Part shown: positions 7,036 through 13,870 of the stretch, piece by piece | How positions within the stretch are numbered: the first letter of the stretch is position 1 | Layout of the letters: each line of letters starts with the position of its first letter | Origin: an uncultured Bacteroidales bacterium | GTDB taxonomy: Bacteria; Bacteroidota; Bacteroidia; Bacteroidales; Paludibacteraceae | Direction: 5' to 3' | Length of the DNA stretch: 28,499 bases | Assembly: GCA_934692905.1 (NCBI GenBank) | Contig: CAKUUM010000031.1 | Coordinates: 1 to 28,499 of the forward strand | The notes under the pieces: model-generated | The model's database searches: none | Seen by the model: the letters and a program-made list of their open reading frames with translations, nothing else | What the model was told of the DNA's origin: nothing | Translations under genes and position numbers: made by a program

Positions 7036-7992
7036 TTATGATATGCCTAATATATTTTTCAGTTTGTTCTCCAACCGTTCGTAATAAGCATATATCTCAT
7101 CGGCGGCATCGGGAACAAAGCGTGGCTGAGCAGCGAACTCTGCGTATGCTTTCGGGTTGTCGTTCAAAAGTTTGATTAAACTCAAGGCATCTTCAGGGTG
7201 CTCTCTGTCCAAATAGATGATGGCATCTTTGTTGAGAATATTTGTTTCGGGGAAACCCTCATTGCCCCAATAGATGGGAACACAGCCTGCCTTAACGGCA
7301 TGAAAGATTTTCTCCGTAACATAGCCCGCATTGTTGCTGTTCTCGGGACAAAGATTAAAACGGAAAGAGTTGAGGTATGCGATTTTATCGTTTTTATACT
7401 CATTGTGCATCCTGTCGTCATTGTGGCGGAAACCGGACGGGTAAGAAAGCGGAGCCACAGACTCAACCATATCTGCCATCAGAGCACGGTCTCCGAAATA
7501 GTCGTAACGACAAATAAATGCACAAAAGTCCGTTCTGTTGGTCGAATGTGAATAGTTGTGTTGTTCTACAGAAGTCTTTATATCTTCGTAGGTGGCTAAT
7601 GGAGAAAAATTATTAACTATCCAATAAGGAAAACGGATATAATTGTCGGCATCTTCGTAGTCAAAACCAATTGTTAAATCAGGGGCAAATGCTTGATGAT
7701 GTATGTCCGCAAATTGTGCCCAATGAGAAAACGGAACATGCACGTTTTCTGCGATATAAAGCAATTTGTGCGGATGCCGGTTCCACTTGATGATTTCAGG
7801 ATATGTGTTTACTGTGAAACATGCAATGCCCGAAGGGTGAGAATAACCAATTCTTCGTGTTATGAAATCAGGTATCCATATGTCGTTTTCCCCATAGCGA
7901 CGTATTCCATGATATGCGGGGCGTTTATAATCCATGTATGCGCTTTTGCATATATGTTTATAATGGCGTATTGCCTGCTTAATGCCGTCCAT
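7036..7992 (-). CDS. Glycosyltransferase family 10 (alpha-1,3/4-fucosyltransferase type)
   Basis: 318 aa. The C-terminal donor-binding block SFRFNLCPENSNNAGYVTEK..FHAVKAGCVPIYWG (209-243) is the GT10 signature, with Glu217, Asn218 and the VTEK Lys228 at the nucleotide-sugar positions. The N-terminal acceptor half is poorly conserved. GT10 enzymes use GDP-fucose, so a fucosyl cap on O-antigen, capsule or glycoprotein is the likely product, but donor and acceptor cannot be read from sequence. No signal or membrane segment, so probably cytoplasmic. The first 14 nt overlap the GT2 gene, implying coupled translation. Confidence 0.88.
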   Translation of the reverse strand: MDGIKQAIRHYKHICKSAYMDYKRPAYHGIRRYGENDIWIPDFITRRIGYSHPSGIACFTVNTYPEIIKWNRHPHKLLYIAENVHVPFSHWAQFADIHHQAFAPDLTIGFDYEDADNYIRFPYWIVNNFSPLATYEDIKTSVEQHNYSHSTNRTDFCAFICRYDYFGDRALMADMVESVAPLSYPSGFRHNDDRMHNEYKNDKIAYLNSFRFNLCPENSNNAGYVTEKIFHAVKAGCVPIYWGNEGFPETNILNKDAIIYLDREHPEDALSLIKLLNDNPKAYAEFAAQPRFVPDAADEIYAYYERLENKLKNILGIS

Positions 7993-8950
7993 TTATTCTG
8001 CGTTTTAGTCCTTGTGAGATGTTTTGAAACAGAACCTTGGGGCACTTGACAAGTGCCATACACATTGCTCCGAGCATATGAAGGTATTTGTGTTCGTGCT
8101 TGTAAGCAAACAGCAGACTCACCCATACCCAATCGGTATGCCGCAAATCATTACTGATGTCAGCGTATTGCGGAGGAAGAATGTCTGCAACAGCATTACA
8201 TATTGTGCGGTGTGCCTTGGCACGACCGATACGGTCGCAAGTATGTGTAACCGATGTGGGGTTTATGCGGTATGCTGTAGTAACCTGATTCAAATAGAAG
8301 AAGTCGCCAAATGTGTGTAGTATTATCCACAAAGTCCAATCTCCTAAATACGCATTCGCCGTATGTGCCTGCATCCTCCGAATTTCTTGCTGATGTTCAT
8401 TACGATACAATACAGATGCAGTAGGGTAGGCGTGCTGGGGCGGTCCGAAAAAATCACGCAGTGTATATCTGCCCTCCATACTATTTTGAACTATATTACC
8501 CCGTTTCGGGGTAATCACATTGCCATTGTAATCCACTACAGACGTGTCTGTAACTACAGCCATTAGTGTATTGTCTGACTCCAATATATCAACTTGTTTT
8601 TGAAGTTTATGCGGGTCGGTCCAATAGTCGTCGCCTTCGCACAGGGCGATGTATTTGGCACCGGTGGCATCGATAGCGGCATTCATAATACGACCAAGCG
8701 AGCCATCCTGTTTGGAGTATTGGTTTTCGGTCTCGTAGATTGGCAGGATGATGTCGGGGTACTTGGCAGCATATTCGCGAATGATGTCGGCAGAGTGGTC
8801 CGTGGAGGCATCATCGTGAACAATAGCCACAAACTGGAAGTCGGTTTGCTGCATAGCAAAGCCTTCGAGACAATCACGCAGATAGGGCTCGTGGTTGAAG
8901 ACAAGGCACTTGATTGCCACCAATGCAGGTTTGAAAGGTGTGTCGGACAT
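7979..8950 (-). CDS. Glycosyltransferase family 2 (GT-A fold)
   Basis: 323 aa. N-terminal GT-A domain opening KCLVFNHEPYLRDCLEG, with the nucleotide-binding HDDASTD (45-51) and metal-binding EGDDYW (105-110). The C-terminal third is helical and basic, typical of Bacteroidota polysaccharide GT2 enzymes. It transfers an unknown sugar, presumably before the GT10 acts on the same glycan. It is the first coding gene behind a structured leader of about 430 nt, and a hairpin (8955-8989) lies 4 nt before the ATG. Confidence 0.9.
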   Translation of the reverse strand: MSDTPFKPALVAIKCLVFNHEPYLRDCLEGFAMQQTDFQFVAIVHDDASTDHSADIIREYAAKYPDIILPIYETENQYSKQDGSLGRIMNAAIDATGAKYIALCEGDDYWTDPHKLQKQVDILESDNTLMAVVTDTSVVDYNGNVITPKRGNIVQNSMEGRYTLRDFFGPPQHAYPTASVLYRNEHQQEIRRMQAHTANAYLGDWTLWIILHTFGDFFYLNQVTTAYRINPTSVTHTCDRIGRAKAHRTICNAVADILPPQYADISNDLRHTDWVWVSLLFAYKHEHKYLHMLGAMCMALVKCPKVLFQNISQGLKRRINGRH

Positions 8951-8954
8951 AAAT

Positions 8955-8989
8955 AAAGCACATTCGGTTTGTGACGCCTAATGTGCTTT
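8955..8989 (-). promoter_or_regulatory. 10-bp hairpin at the GT2 start codon
   Basis: AAAGCACATT (8955-8964) and AATGTGCTTT (8980-8989) pair perfectly around a 15-nt loop. In the mRNA the stem ends 4 nt before the ATG (8950), where a ribosome must land, and is followed by U-rich sequence. It could limit translation or act as a weak terminator. Confidence 0.6.
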
Positions 8990-9031
8990 TGTCGGTGCTG
9001 TGTCGTCTGCGGAAAGGTAGGGCAGAGATAC

Positions 9032-9069
9032 AAAAAAACGCGGACCTTGCTGTTGCTTGTTCCGCGTTT
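9032..9069 (-). terminator. Terminator in the leader, with competing upstream pairings
   Basis: AAACGCGGA (9069-9061), a 16-nt loop, TCCGCGTTT (9044-9036), and a 7-T run (9038-9032) make a good intrinsic terminator on the minus strand. The 5' half can instead pair with a second TCCGCGTT copy (9112-9105), or through GTTGCTTGTTC (9107-9097) with GAACAAGCAAC (9062-9052), an 11-bp perfect match. The terminator can therefore be switched off by an alternative fold. Confidence 0.65.
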
Positions 9070-9380
9070 CGAGGCCTTCGCATTGCCTATCAGATTGAAC
9101 AAGCAACGCGGAGCCCACGCAGAATATGCATACACCATATACAATTATGTATAAGGCGGATATAATCCGATCTCTACATAACGCATACAACGAGATAATA
9201 CATATCCCAAGGGACATCCATCATTGCATTGTTTTGAATCTGATTCTGAAAGTTGCGAAGTTCCGAAACGCCAAAACAAAGCGTGATTAGACGCCTTTAT
9301 TATTAGTTCGCAAGTCCCACCCTCAGCGCAGGCACCTCGTAGCAGACTACGCTGTGCGAACAACCCTGCGTGGGCTTTGC
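9032..9380 (-). ncRNA. Structured RNA or riboswitch-like leader upstream of the glycosyltransferase operon (unknown family)
   Basis: Transcribed from the promoter at 9386-9417. The 5' end (AGCCCACGCAG, 9376-9366) pairs perfectly over 11 bp with CTGCGTGGGCT (9122-9112), closing a domain of about 265 nt. Inside are GTTCGCA/TGCGAAC (9355-9361 with 9306-9312) enclosing a CGTAG/CTACG hairpin (9338-9351), a CGGAT-tat-ATCCG hairpin, and a TATACA-taat-TGTATA hairpin. The closing helix is followed at once by an antiterminator-like segment, then a terminator. I do not see signatures of tmRNA, RNase P RNA or SRP RNA. It could be a free RNA of about 345 nt or a cis leader. Confidence 0.5.
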
Positions 9381-9385
9381 AGGCG

Positions 9386-9417
9386 CAAAGTTATAGCAAA
9401 TATCCGAAATATACAAG
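9386..9417 (-). promoter_or_regulatory. Promoter of the structured RNA / GT2-GT10 operon
   Basis: Minus strand: CTTG (9417-9414), exactly 20 nt, TAACTTTG (9393-9386), fitting the Bacteroidota consensus. The predicted start at about 9379-9381 is a few nt before the 5' arm of the long-range helix. Confidence 0.65.
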
Positions 9418-9595
9418 CCTATGGGAGGGTGAATGGTTTGAAATGTGTATTTTTGGCTTAATTTTTGTAGGTGTGTCTACGGGGTACCGGCGTGCTTTAC
9501 TCAGTGCTAATACGTGACATGGTCGCATTTATCTACCGTGTATCTACCGTAGTTGACAGCGGAAAAAAGTTGATTGTAGTAAATAATAGTCAGTT
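9418..9595. other. Divergent intergenic region before the HAD gene
   Basis: It holds two tandem 11-bp units, TATCTACCGTG (9530-9540) and TATCTACCGTA (9541-9551), 45 nt before the HAD start. No consensus promoter toward the HAD gene is convincing; a weak TTTG-N18-TAATTTTTG lies near 9437-9466. Confidence 0.4.
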
Positions 9596-10207
9596 ATGAA
9601 TAAAGCAAATGTTGTTATTTTTGACTTTGGCGGAGTGCTGGTGGACTGGAACCCGCACTATCTGTACGACCCGTATTTCGGCAGTCGCGAGAAGGCGGAT
9701 TGGTTTTTGACACACATCTGCAACTCGGCATGGAACGTGCAGATGGACGGCGGCAAGCCGTTTGAAGAAGGCATTGCGGAAAGGGTGGGGGAGTACCCCG
9801 AATGGGAAAAGGAGATACGGATGTATCGCAGCAAATGGCTGAAGATGATGGGCGGGCAGATATCCGGTATGCAAGAGGTTGTGGAGGATTTGAAAGCCAA
9901 TGGGTACCGCCTGTATGGGCTAACGAACTGGGCAGCAGACACTTTCGCATTGGTCCGTCATACGTACCCTGTTTTTGATTTGTTGGACGGCATTGTGGTT
10001 TCGGGCGAGGAGAAAGTGGCGAAGCCGGACCCGCGTATCTTCCGTATCCTGTTGGAACGATACCATATCACCCCTTCGGATGCGGTGTTTATTGATGACA
10101 ACAAGCCCAATACCGATGCCGCCCGTGCATTGGGACTGCAAACTATCCTCTTCCAATCGGCGGAGCAGTTGCGAGAGTCGTTGTTTTTTTGTAATTTTGT
10201 AGGCTGA
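9596..10207 (+). CDS. HAD-superfamily hydrolase, subfamily IA (YihX-like sugar phosphatase)
   Basis: 203 aa. Motif I VIFDFGGVLVDWN has the nucleophile Asp10; the +2 position is Gly, as in the YihX-like group (FDLGNV), not the usual Asp. Motif II is LTNW (about 109-112), motif III Lys is in VAKPDPRIF (about 141-149), and motif IV is FIDDNKPN (about 163-170). A small helical cap lies between motifs I and II. Family members dephosphorylate sugar phosphates such as glucose-1-phosphate; the substrate here is unknown. A promoter for the next unit is embedded in its 3' end. Confidence 0.88.
   Translation: MNKANVVIFDFGGVLVDWNPHYLYDPYFGSREKADWFLTHICNSAWNVQMDGGKPFEEGIAERVGEYPEWEKEIRMYRSKWLKMMGGQISGMQEVVEDLKANGYRLYGLTNWAADTFALVRHTYPVFDLLDGIVVSGEEKVAKPDPRIFRILLERYHITPSDAVFIDDNKPNTDAARALGLQTILFQSAEQLRESLFFCNFVG
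10169..10199 (+). promoter_or_regulatory. Promoter inside the HAD gene 3' end, toward miaB
   Basis: TTG 10169-10171, 20-nt spacer, TAATTTTG 10192-10199. A start near 10205 would give a leader of about 185 nt to miaB, including the 42-codon ORF below. Confidence 0.5.
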
Positions 10208-10242
10208 AAGCGATTATATCAAACGTACCAGCCCCAAACAAT

Positions 10243-10371
10243 ATGATTATGGAAGTAAATGATTTGAAGAGAGCCTTTGTGAATGTTTTCGGCATGAGGC
10301 AAAGGATTTTTTTGGGGCGCCTGGGAGAGGTATACCACGAGATAACAGAATACAGTTTCAATGCGCAATGA
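10243..10371 (+). CDS. Possible 42-aa small ORF in the miaB leader
   Basis: ATG 10243 to TGA 10369-10371, basic and hydrophobic (..VFGMRQRIFLGRLGEV..). Its last codons lie in the AATGCGC heptamer array. It begins about 38 nt after the predicted start of transcription. No Shine-Dalgarno and no family recognised. It may be a leader peptide or chance. Confidence 0.25.
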   Translation: MIMEVNDLKRAFVNVFGMRQRIFLGRLGEVYHEITEYSFNAQ

Positions 10372-10394
10372 GTAATGCGCAATGCGTAATGATG
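10360..10394 (+). repeat. AATGCGC-type heptamer array at the miaB start
   Basis: Five 7-bp units: AATGCGC, AATGAGT, AATGCGC, AATGCGT, AATGATG. The last unit supplies the ATG codons of miaB. Confidence 0.7.
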
Positions 10395-11705
10395 AAGAAA
10401 TTTTATATCGAGACTTACGGCTGCCAGATGAATGTGGCGGACAGCGAGGTGGTGGCAGCCATCATGCAGACCACGGATAGTGAGATAACCGACAACATCG
10501 GGGATGCCGACATTGTGATACTGAACACCTGCTCCATTCGCGACAATGCAGAGCAGAAAGTGCAACACCGCCTGCAGGAGTTGGGCGGCAAACGCAAACA
10601 GGGCAAGATAATAGGTGTCATCGGTTGCATGGCAGAGCGCATGGGCGATGAGTTGGTGCGCGATTACGGCGTGGATTTCGTAGCGGGACCTGATGCCTAT
10701 ATGGACATACCCAATCTGTTGGCACAATGCGAACAGGGCGAACGTGCTATCAACGTAACACTCAGCAAGACAGAGACTTATCGCGATATCATGCCTGCCC
10801 GTATCGGCAAACAAATATCGGGGTTCGTCAGTATTATGCGGGGCTGCAACAATTTCTGTTCATACTGCGTGGTACCCTATACCCGCGGACGGGAGCGCAG
10901 CCGCGATGTGGAGAGTATCCTCAACGAGGTGAAAGACCTGCAAGCCAAAGGCTATAAGGAAGTTACGTTACTCGGACAAAACGTGAATTCCTACCGTTTT
11001 CTGCGGGACAACGGGGAGACCGTGGAATTTGCAGACCTATTGGAGACAGTTGCCAATGCGGCACCCGAAATGCGTATCCGCTTCACCACCAGCCACCCGA
11101 AAGATATGTCGGACAAGACCTTGGAGACTATTGCGCGGCATGACAACCTGTGCAAGTTCATTCACCTGCCCGTACAGAGCGGTTCGGACAAGATTCTCAA
11201 ACTGATGAACCGCAAATATACGCGCGAGTGGTATCTTGACCGCATTGCCGCCATACGCCGTATCCTGCCCGATGCCACCATTGGCACGGATGTCTTCTGC
11301 GGTTTTCACGACGAGACCTTGGAGGACCATGCAGAGACGCTCTCTTTGATGCGCGAGGTCGGTTTCGACACCGCCTTTATGTTCAAGTACAGTGAGCGCC
11401 CGGGCACCTTTGCCCAGAAACACTTGCCCGACAATGTCCCCGAAGAGGAGAAAGTACGCCGCCTGAACGAGATTATCACCCTTCAAAGCCAACTCTCATT
11501 GGAAAGCAACCTCCGCGAAGTGGGCAAGACGGTGGAAGTATTGGTAGAGGGTTTCTCCAAGCGCAGCCGCGACGATATGTACGGTCGCACTTCGCAATAC
11601 AAAACGGTGGTTTTTCCCCGCAATGGCAGACATATCGGCGAGATAGTGCGCGTACTCGTCAAAGAGGCGTCCGCTGCCACTCTCAAAGGTGAGATTGTGG
11701 AATAA
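10392..11705 (+). CDS. miaB: tRNA-2-methylthio-N6-dimethylallyladenosine synthase MiaB
   Basis: 437 aa. N-terminal UPF0004 domain with cluster cysteines Cys11 (YIETYGCQMN), Cys47 (NTCSIR) and Cys79 (IGCMAER). Radical-SAM motif CNNFCSYC (Cys152, 156, 159) followed by the family's VPYTRGRERS. TRAM RNA-binding domain at about 370-435. It adds methylthio to i6A37 of tRNAs reading UNN codons. MKKFYIETYGC is the natural start; the upstream in-frame ATG 10368 would add eight residues encoded only by the heptamer repeat. ATG 10389 is one codon earlier and equally possible. Confidence 0.96.
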   Translation: MKKFYIETYGCQMNVADSEVVAAIMQTTDSEITDNIGDADIVILNTCSIRDNAEQKVQHRLQELGGKRKQGKIIGVIGCMAERMGDELVRDYGVDFVAGPDAYMDIPNLLAQCEQGERAINVTLSKTETYRDIMPARIGKQISGFVSIMRGCNNFCSYCVVPYTRGRERSRDVESILNEVKDLQAKGYKEVTLLGQNVNSYRFLRDNGETVEFADLLETVANAAPEMRIRFTTSHPKDMSDKTLETIARHDNLCKFIHLPVQSGSDKILKLMNRKYTREWYLDRIAAIRRILPDATIGTDVFCGFHDETLEDHAETLSLMREVGFDTAFMFKYSERPGTFAQKHLPDNVPEEEKVRRLNEIITLQSQLSLESNLREVGKTVEVLVEGFSKRSRDDMYGRTSQYKTVVFPRNGRHIGEIVRVLVKEASAATLKGEIVE

Positions 11706-11720
11706 TTTTAGCGATTACTA

Positions 11721-11752
11721 TTTGCGCATTCGACAAAAAAAGAGTACCTTTG
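11721..11752 (+). promoter_or_regulatory. Promoter of the rubrerythrin gene
   Basis: TTTG 11721-11724, 20-nt spacer, TACCTTTG 11745-11752, an exact consensus match, about 75-80 nt before the start codon. Confidence 0.75.
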
Positions 11753-11833
11753 CCAAAGTTTCGGCAGCACATGGTGCACGGATATGCTGAAACGGAAAGG
11801 TAAGGAAATGTTTAACTTAAACAACAAATGATT

Positions 11834-12382
11834 ATGAAAAAGAAATTCGTTTGCCCCGTATGCGGATACGTGTACGAAGGCACTGAGGCTCCCGAGCGCT
11901 GCCCTCAATGTAAACAAATCGTGGAATGGAAAGAAGTGAAAGAGGACGATGGGCTTGCTTTTGCGTGCGAGCACGTGATTGGCGTGGCTAAGAATACGGA
12001 CGAACAGATGAAGAAAGACCTCAATGCACACTTTATGGGCGAGGCAACAGAGGTCGGTATGTATCTGGCAATGTCGCGTCAGGCCGACCGCGAGGGCTAT
12101 CCCGAGGTGGCTGAGGCTTTCAAGCGCTACGCCTTTGAGGAGGCTGAGCACTGTGCTAAGTTCGCAGAGTTGCTCGGCGAAGTGGTTTGGGACACCAAGA
12201 CCAATCTCGAGAAACGTATGCTGGCTGAGGCAGGGGCTTGTGAGGACAAACTCCGTATTGCCAAACGCGCCAAAGAACTCAATCTCGATGCTATCCACGA
12301 CACCGTGCACGAGATGGCAAAAGACGAAGCACGCCACGGCAAGGGCTTTGAGGGCTTGTTCAACCGCTACTTCAAGAAGTAA
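11834..12382 (+). CDS. rbr: Reverse-type rubrerythrin (NADH peroxidase family)
   Basis: 182 aa from MKKKFVCPVCG; ATG 11828 (MIM..) is possible. The rubredoxin-like domain with Cys7/10 and Cys23/26 comes first and the ferritin-like diiron four-helix domain second, the order called reverse rubrerythrin. Diiron ligands are visible in GEATEVGMYL, EEAEHCAKF and KDEARHGKGF. It reduces hydrogen peroxide to water in anaerobes, taking electrons via rubredoxin or NADH. It has its own strong promoter and terminator, so it is probably monocistronic and well expressed. Confidence 0.93.
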   Translation: MKKKFVCPVCGYVYEGTEAPERCPQCKQIVEWKEVKEDDGLAFACEHVIGVAKNTDEQMKKDLNAHFMGEATEVGMYLAMSRQADREGYPEVAEAFKRYAFEEAEHCAKFAELLGEVVWDTKTNLEKRMLAEAGACEDKLRIAKRAKELNLDAIHDTVHEMAKDEARHGKGFEGLFNRYFKK

Positions 12383-12417
12383 CGCCTCAATCGCAACACG
12401 TCTCGATACGTGAATCT

Positions 12418-12453
12418 AAAACCTGCCCGATGGAGATGTCGGGCAGGTTTTTT
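12418..12453. terminator. Bidirectional terminator between rubrerythrin and rlmD
   Basis: ACCTGCCCGA - 8 nt - TCGGGCAGGT is a perfect 10-bp stem with T6 on the plus strand and TTTT on the minus strand, between convergent genes. Confidence 0.9.
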
Positions 12454-12466
12454 GTCGTCCCTTGTG

Positions 12467-13870
12467 TCACTTCAGTACCAACAGCACCACGTTCTCCACG
12501 TGTTGCGTGTGGGGGAACATGTCCACGGGTTGTACCCGCGTGACCTTGTATTTCGCGTCCAGGAGGTTGAGGTCGCGCGCCTGTGTGGCAGGGTTGCAAC
12601 TCACATAGACGATGCGCTTGGGTTCGGCGGCAAGGATGGTCTTTACCACATCTTCGTGCATGCCCGCCCGCGGAGGGTCGGTGATAATCACGTCGGGGCG
12701 CCCGTAGTGTGCGATGAAGTCCCCGTTGAGGATGTCCTTCATGTCGCCCGCAAAGAAGAGGGTGTTGTCCAAATGGTTGAGCCGCGCATTCACTTTGGCG
12801 TCCTCTATTGCCTCGGGAACATACTCAATACCAATCACTTGCTTCGCCTGATGTGCCACAAAGTTGGCGATGGTGCCCGTGCCCGTATAGAGGTCGAAGA
12901 CAAGTTCATTGCCCGTCAATTCTGCGAACTCCCGCGCCACTTTGTAGAGTTCGTACGCCTGCTCCGTGTTGGTCTGGTAGAATGATTTCGGACCCACCTT
13001 GAACTGCAGGTCTTCCATCTGCTCCATAATGTGGTCTTGTCCGGCGAAGAAGTGCACTTCCTGGTCGAAGATGGTGTCGTTAAGTTTCTGATTGACAACG
13101 TACAGCAGGCTCACTATCTCGGGAAAGGTCTGCTGCAGGTACTCCATCAGCCGCATGTCGGGTGCCTCACCCCACACCACTATCAGCATCACCTCACCCT
13201 TGTGGTTGGTGCGGATGATGAGGGTGCGCAGTTGCCCCTCGTGGGCGTGTTCGTTGTAGAACGAGATGCCGTGTTCGCGGGCAAAGTCACGGATGCTGTT
13301 GCGGATGCGGTTGTTGATGTCGGGCATCAGGTGGCACTCCGTGATGTCCAGCACTTTGTCAAAGCAGTTCGGTATGTGGAACCCCACGCCGTATGCCGTA
13401 TCCACGTGCTCCAATCCGCCTGCCGCGCGTATCACGTCCCACGACAGCCACTTGCGGTCCGAGAAGGTGAACTCCAACTTGTTGCGGTATTCGTAGATGT
13501 GTCTGCTGCCGAGGATAGGGCTGATTTCGGGTAACTCCACTTTGCCTATACGGGCCAGATTATCAATGATTTGCTGCTGTTTGTAGCGTAGTTGCTCTTC
13601 GTAGGGCAGTATCTGCCATTTGCACCCGCCGCACTCGCCGTAGTGCTTGCAAACGGGTTCGCAACGGTGCTCGGAAGGCTTCACAAGGCGTTCTACACGC
13701 GCTTCCATGAACGAGTGTTTCTTCTTCGTCACTTGCAGGTCCACCACATCGCCAGGCACGCAGTAGGGCACGAACACCACCATATCGTCAATGCGCGTCA
13801 GCGCCTTGCCTTCGGCGGCAATGCCTGTGATTTCTATGTTCTCGTACAGAGGTAAGTTCTTCTTTTTCAT
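12467..13870 (-). CDS. rlmD: 23S rRNA (uracil-C5)-methyltransferase, RlmD/RumA family
   Basis: 467 aa. N-terminal TRAM domain (about 1-65). [4Fe-4S] cysteines Cys74, 80 and 83 (CKHYGECGGC) with Cys179 a likely fourth. C-terminal SAM fold with VFDLYTGTGTIANF, the DPPRAG motif, and the catalytic Cys in YVSCNPATQARD. The family makes m5U in 23S rRNA; the exact site (1939 or 747) is inferred from similarity only. ATG 13870 overlaps the upstream gene's TGA (ATGA). A TTG at 13882 in the same frame would add four residues and is less likely. Confidence 0.92.
   Translation of the reverse strand: MKKKNLPLYENIEITGIAAEGKALTRIDDMVVFVPYCVPGDVVDLQVTKKKHSFMEARVERLVKPSEHRCEPVCKHYGECGGCKWQILPYEEQLRYKQQQIIDNLARIGKVELPEISPILGSRHIYEYRNKLEFTFSDRKWLSWDVIRAAGGLEHVDTAYGVGFHIPNCFDKVLDITECHLMPDINNRIRNSIRDFAREHGISFYNEHAHEGQLRTLIIRTNHKGEVMLIVVWGEAPDMRLMEYLQQTFPEIVSLLYVVNQKLNDTIFDQEVHFFAGQDHIMEQMEDLQFKVGPKSFYQTNTEQAYELYKVAREFAELTGNELVFDLYTGTGTIANFVAHQAKQVIGIEYVPEAIEDAKVNARLNHLDNTLFFAGDMKDILNGDFIAHYGRPDVIITDPPRAGMHEDVVKTILAAEPKRIVYVSCNPATQARDLNLLDAKYKVTRVQPVDMFPHTQHVENVVLLVLK

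Noticed and set aside
9300..9361. Fragment resembling part of the TPP riboswitch (GGTGCC..CTGAG)
   Set aside because: The second half of the TPP consensus (CCTGATC.., then the GCG-AGGGA end) is absent and the genes downstream are not for thiamine.
9145..9363. 72-codon minus-strand ORF in the leader RNA
   Set aside because: It starts with TTG, lies over the arms of strong RNA helices and resembles no family; the structural reading explains the region better.
9032..9380. tmRNA, RNase P RNA or SRP RNA
   Set aside because: Length is in range for the first two, but I find no tag-peptide frame with a CCA end, no GAGGAAAGTCC-type block and no SRP loop.
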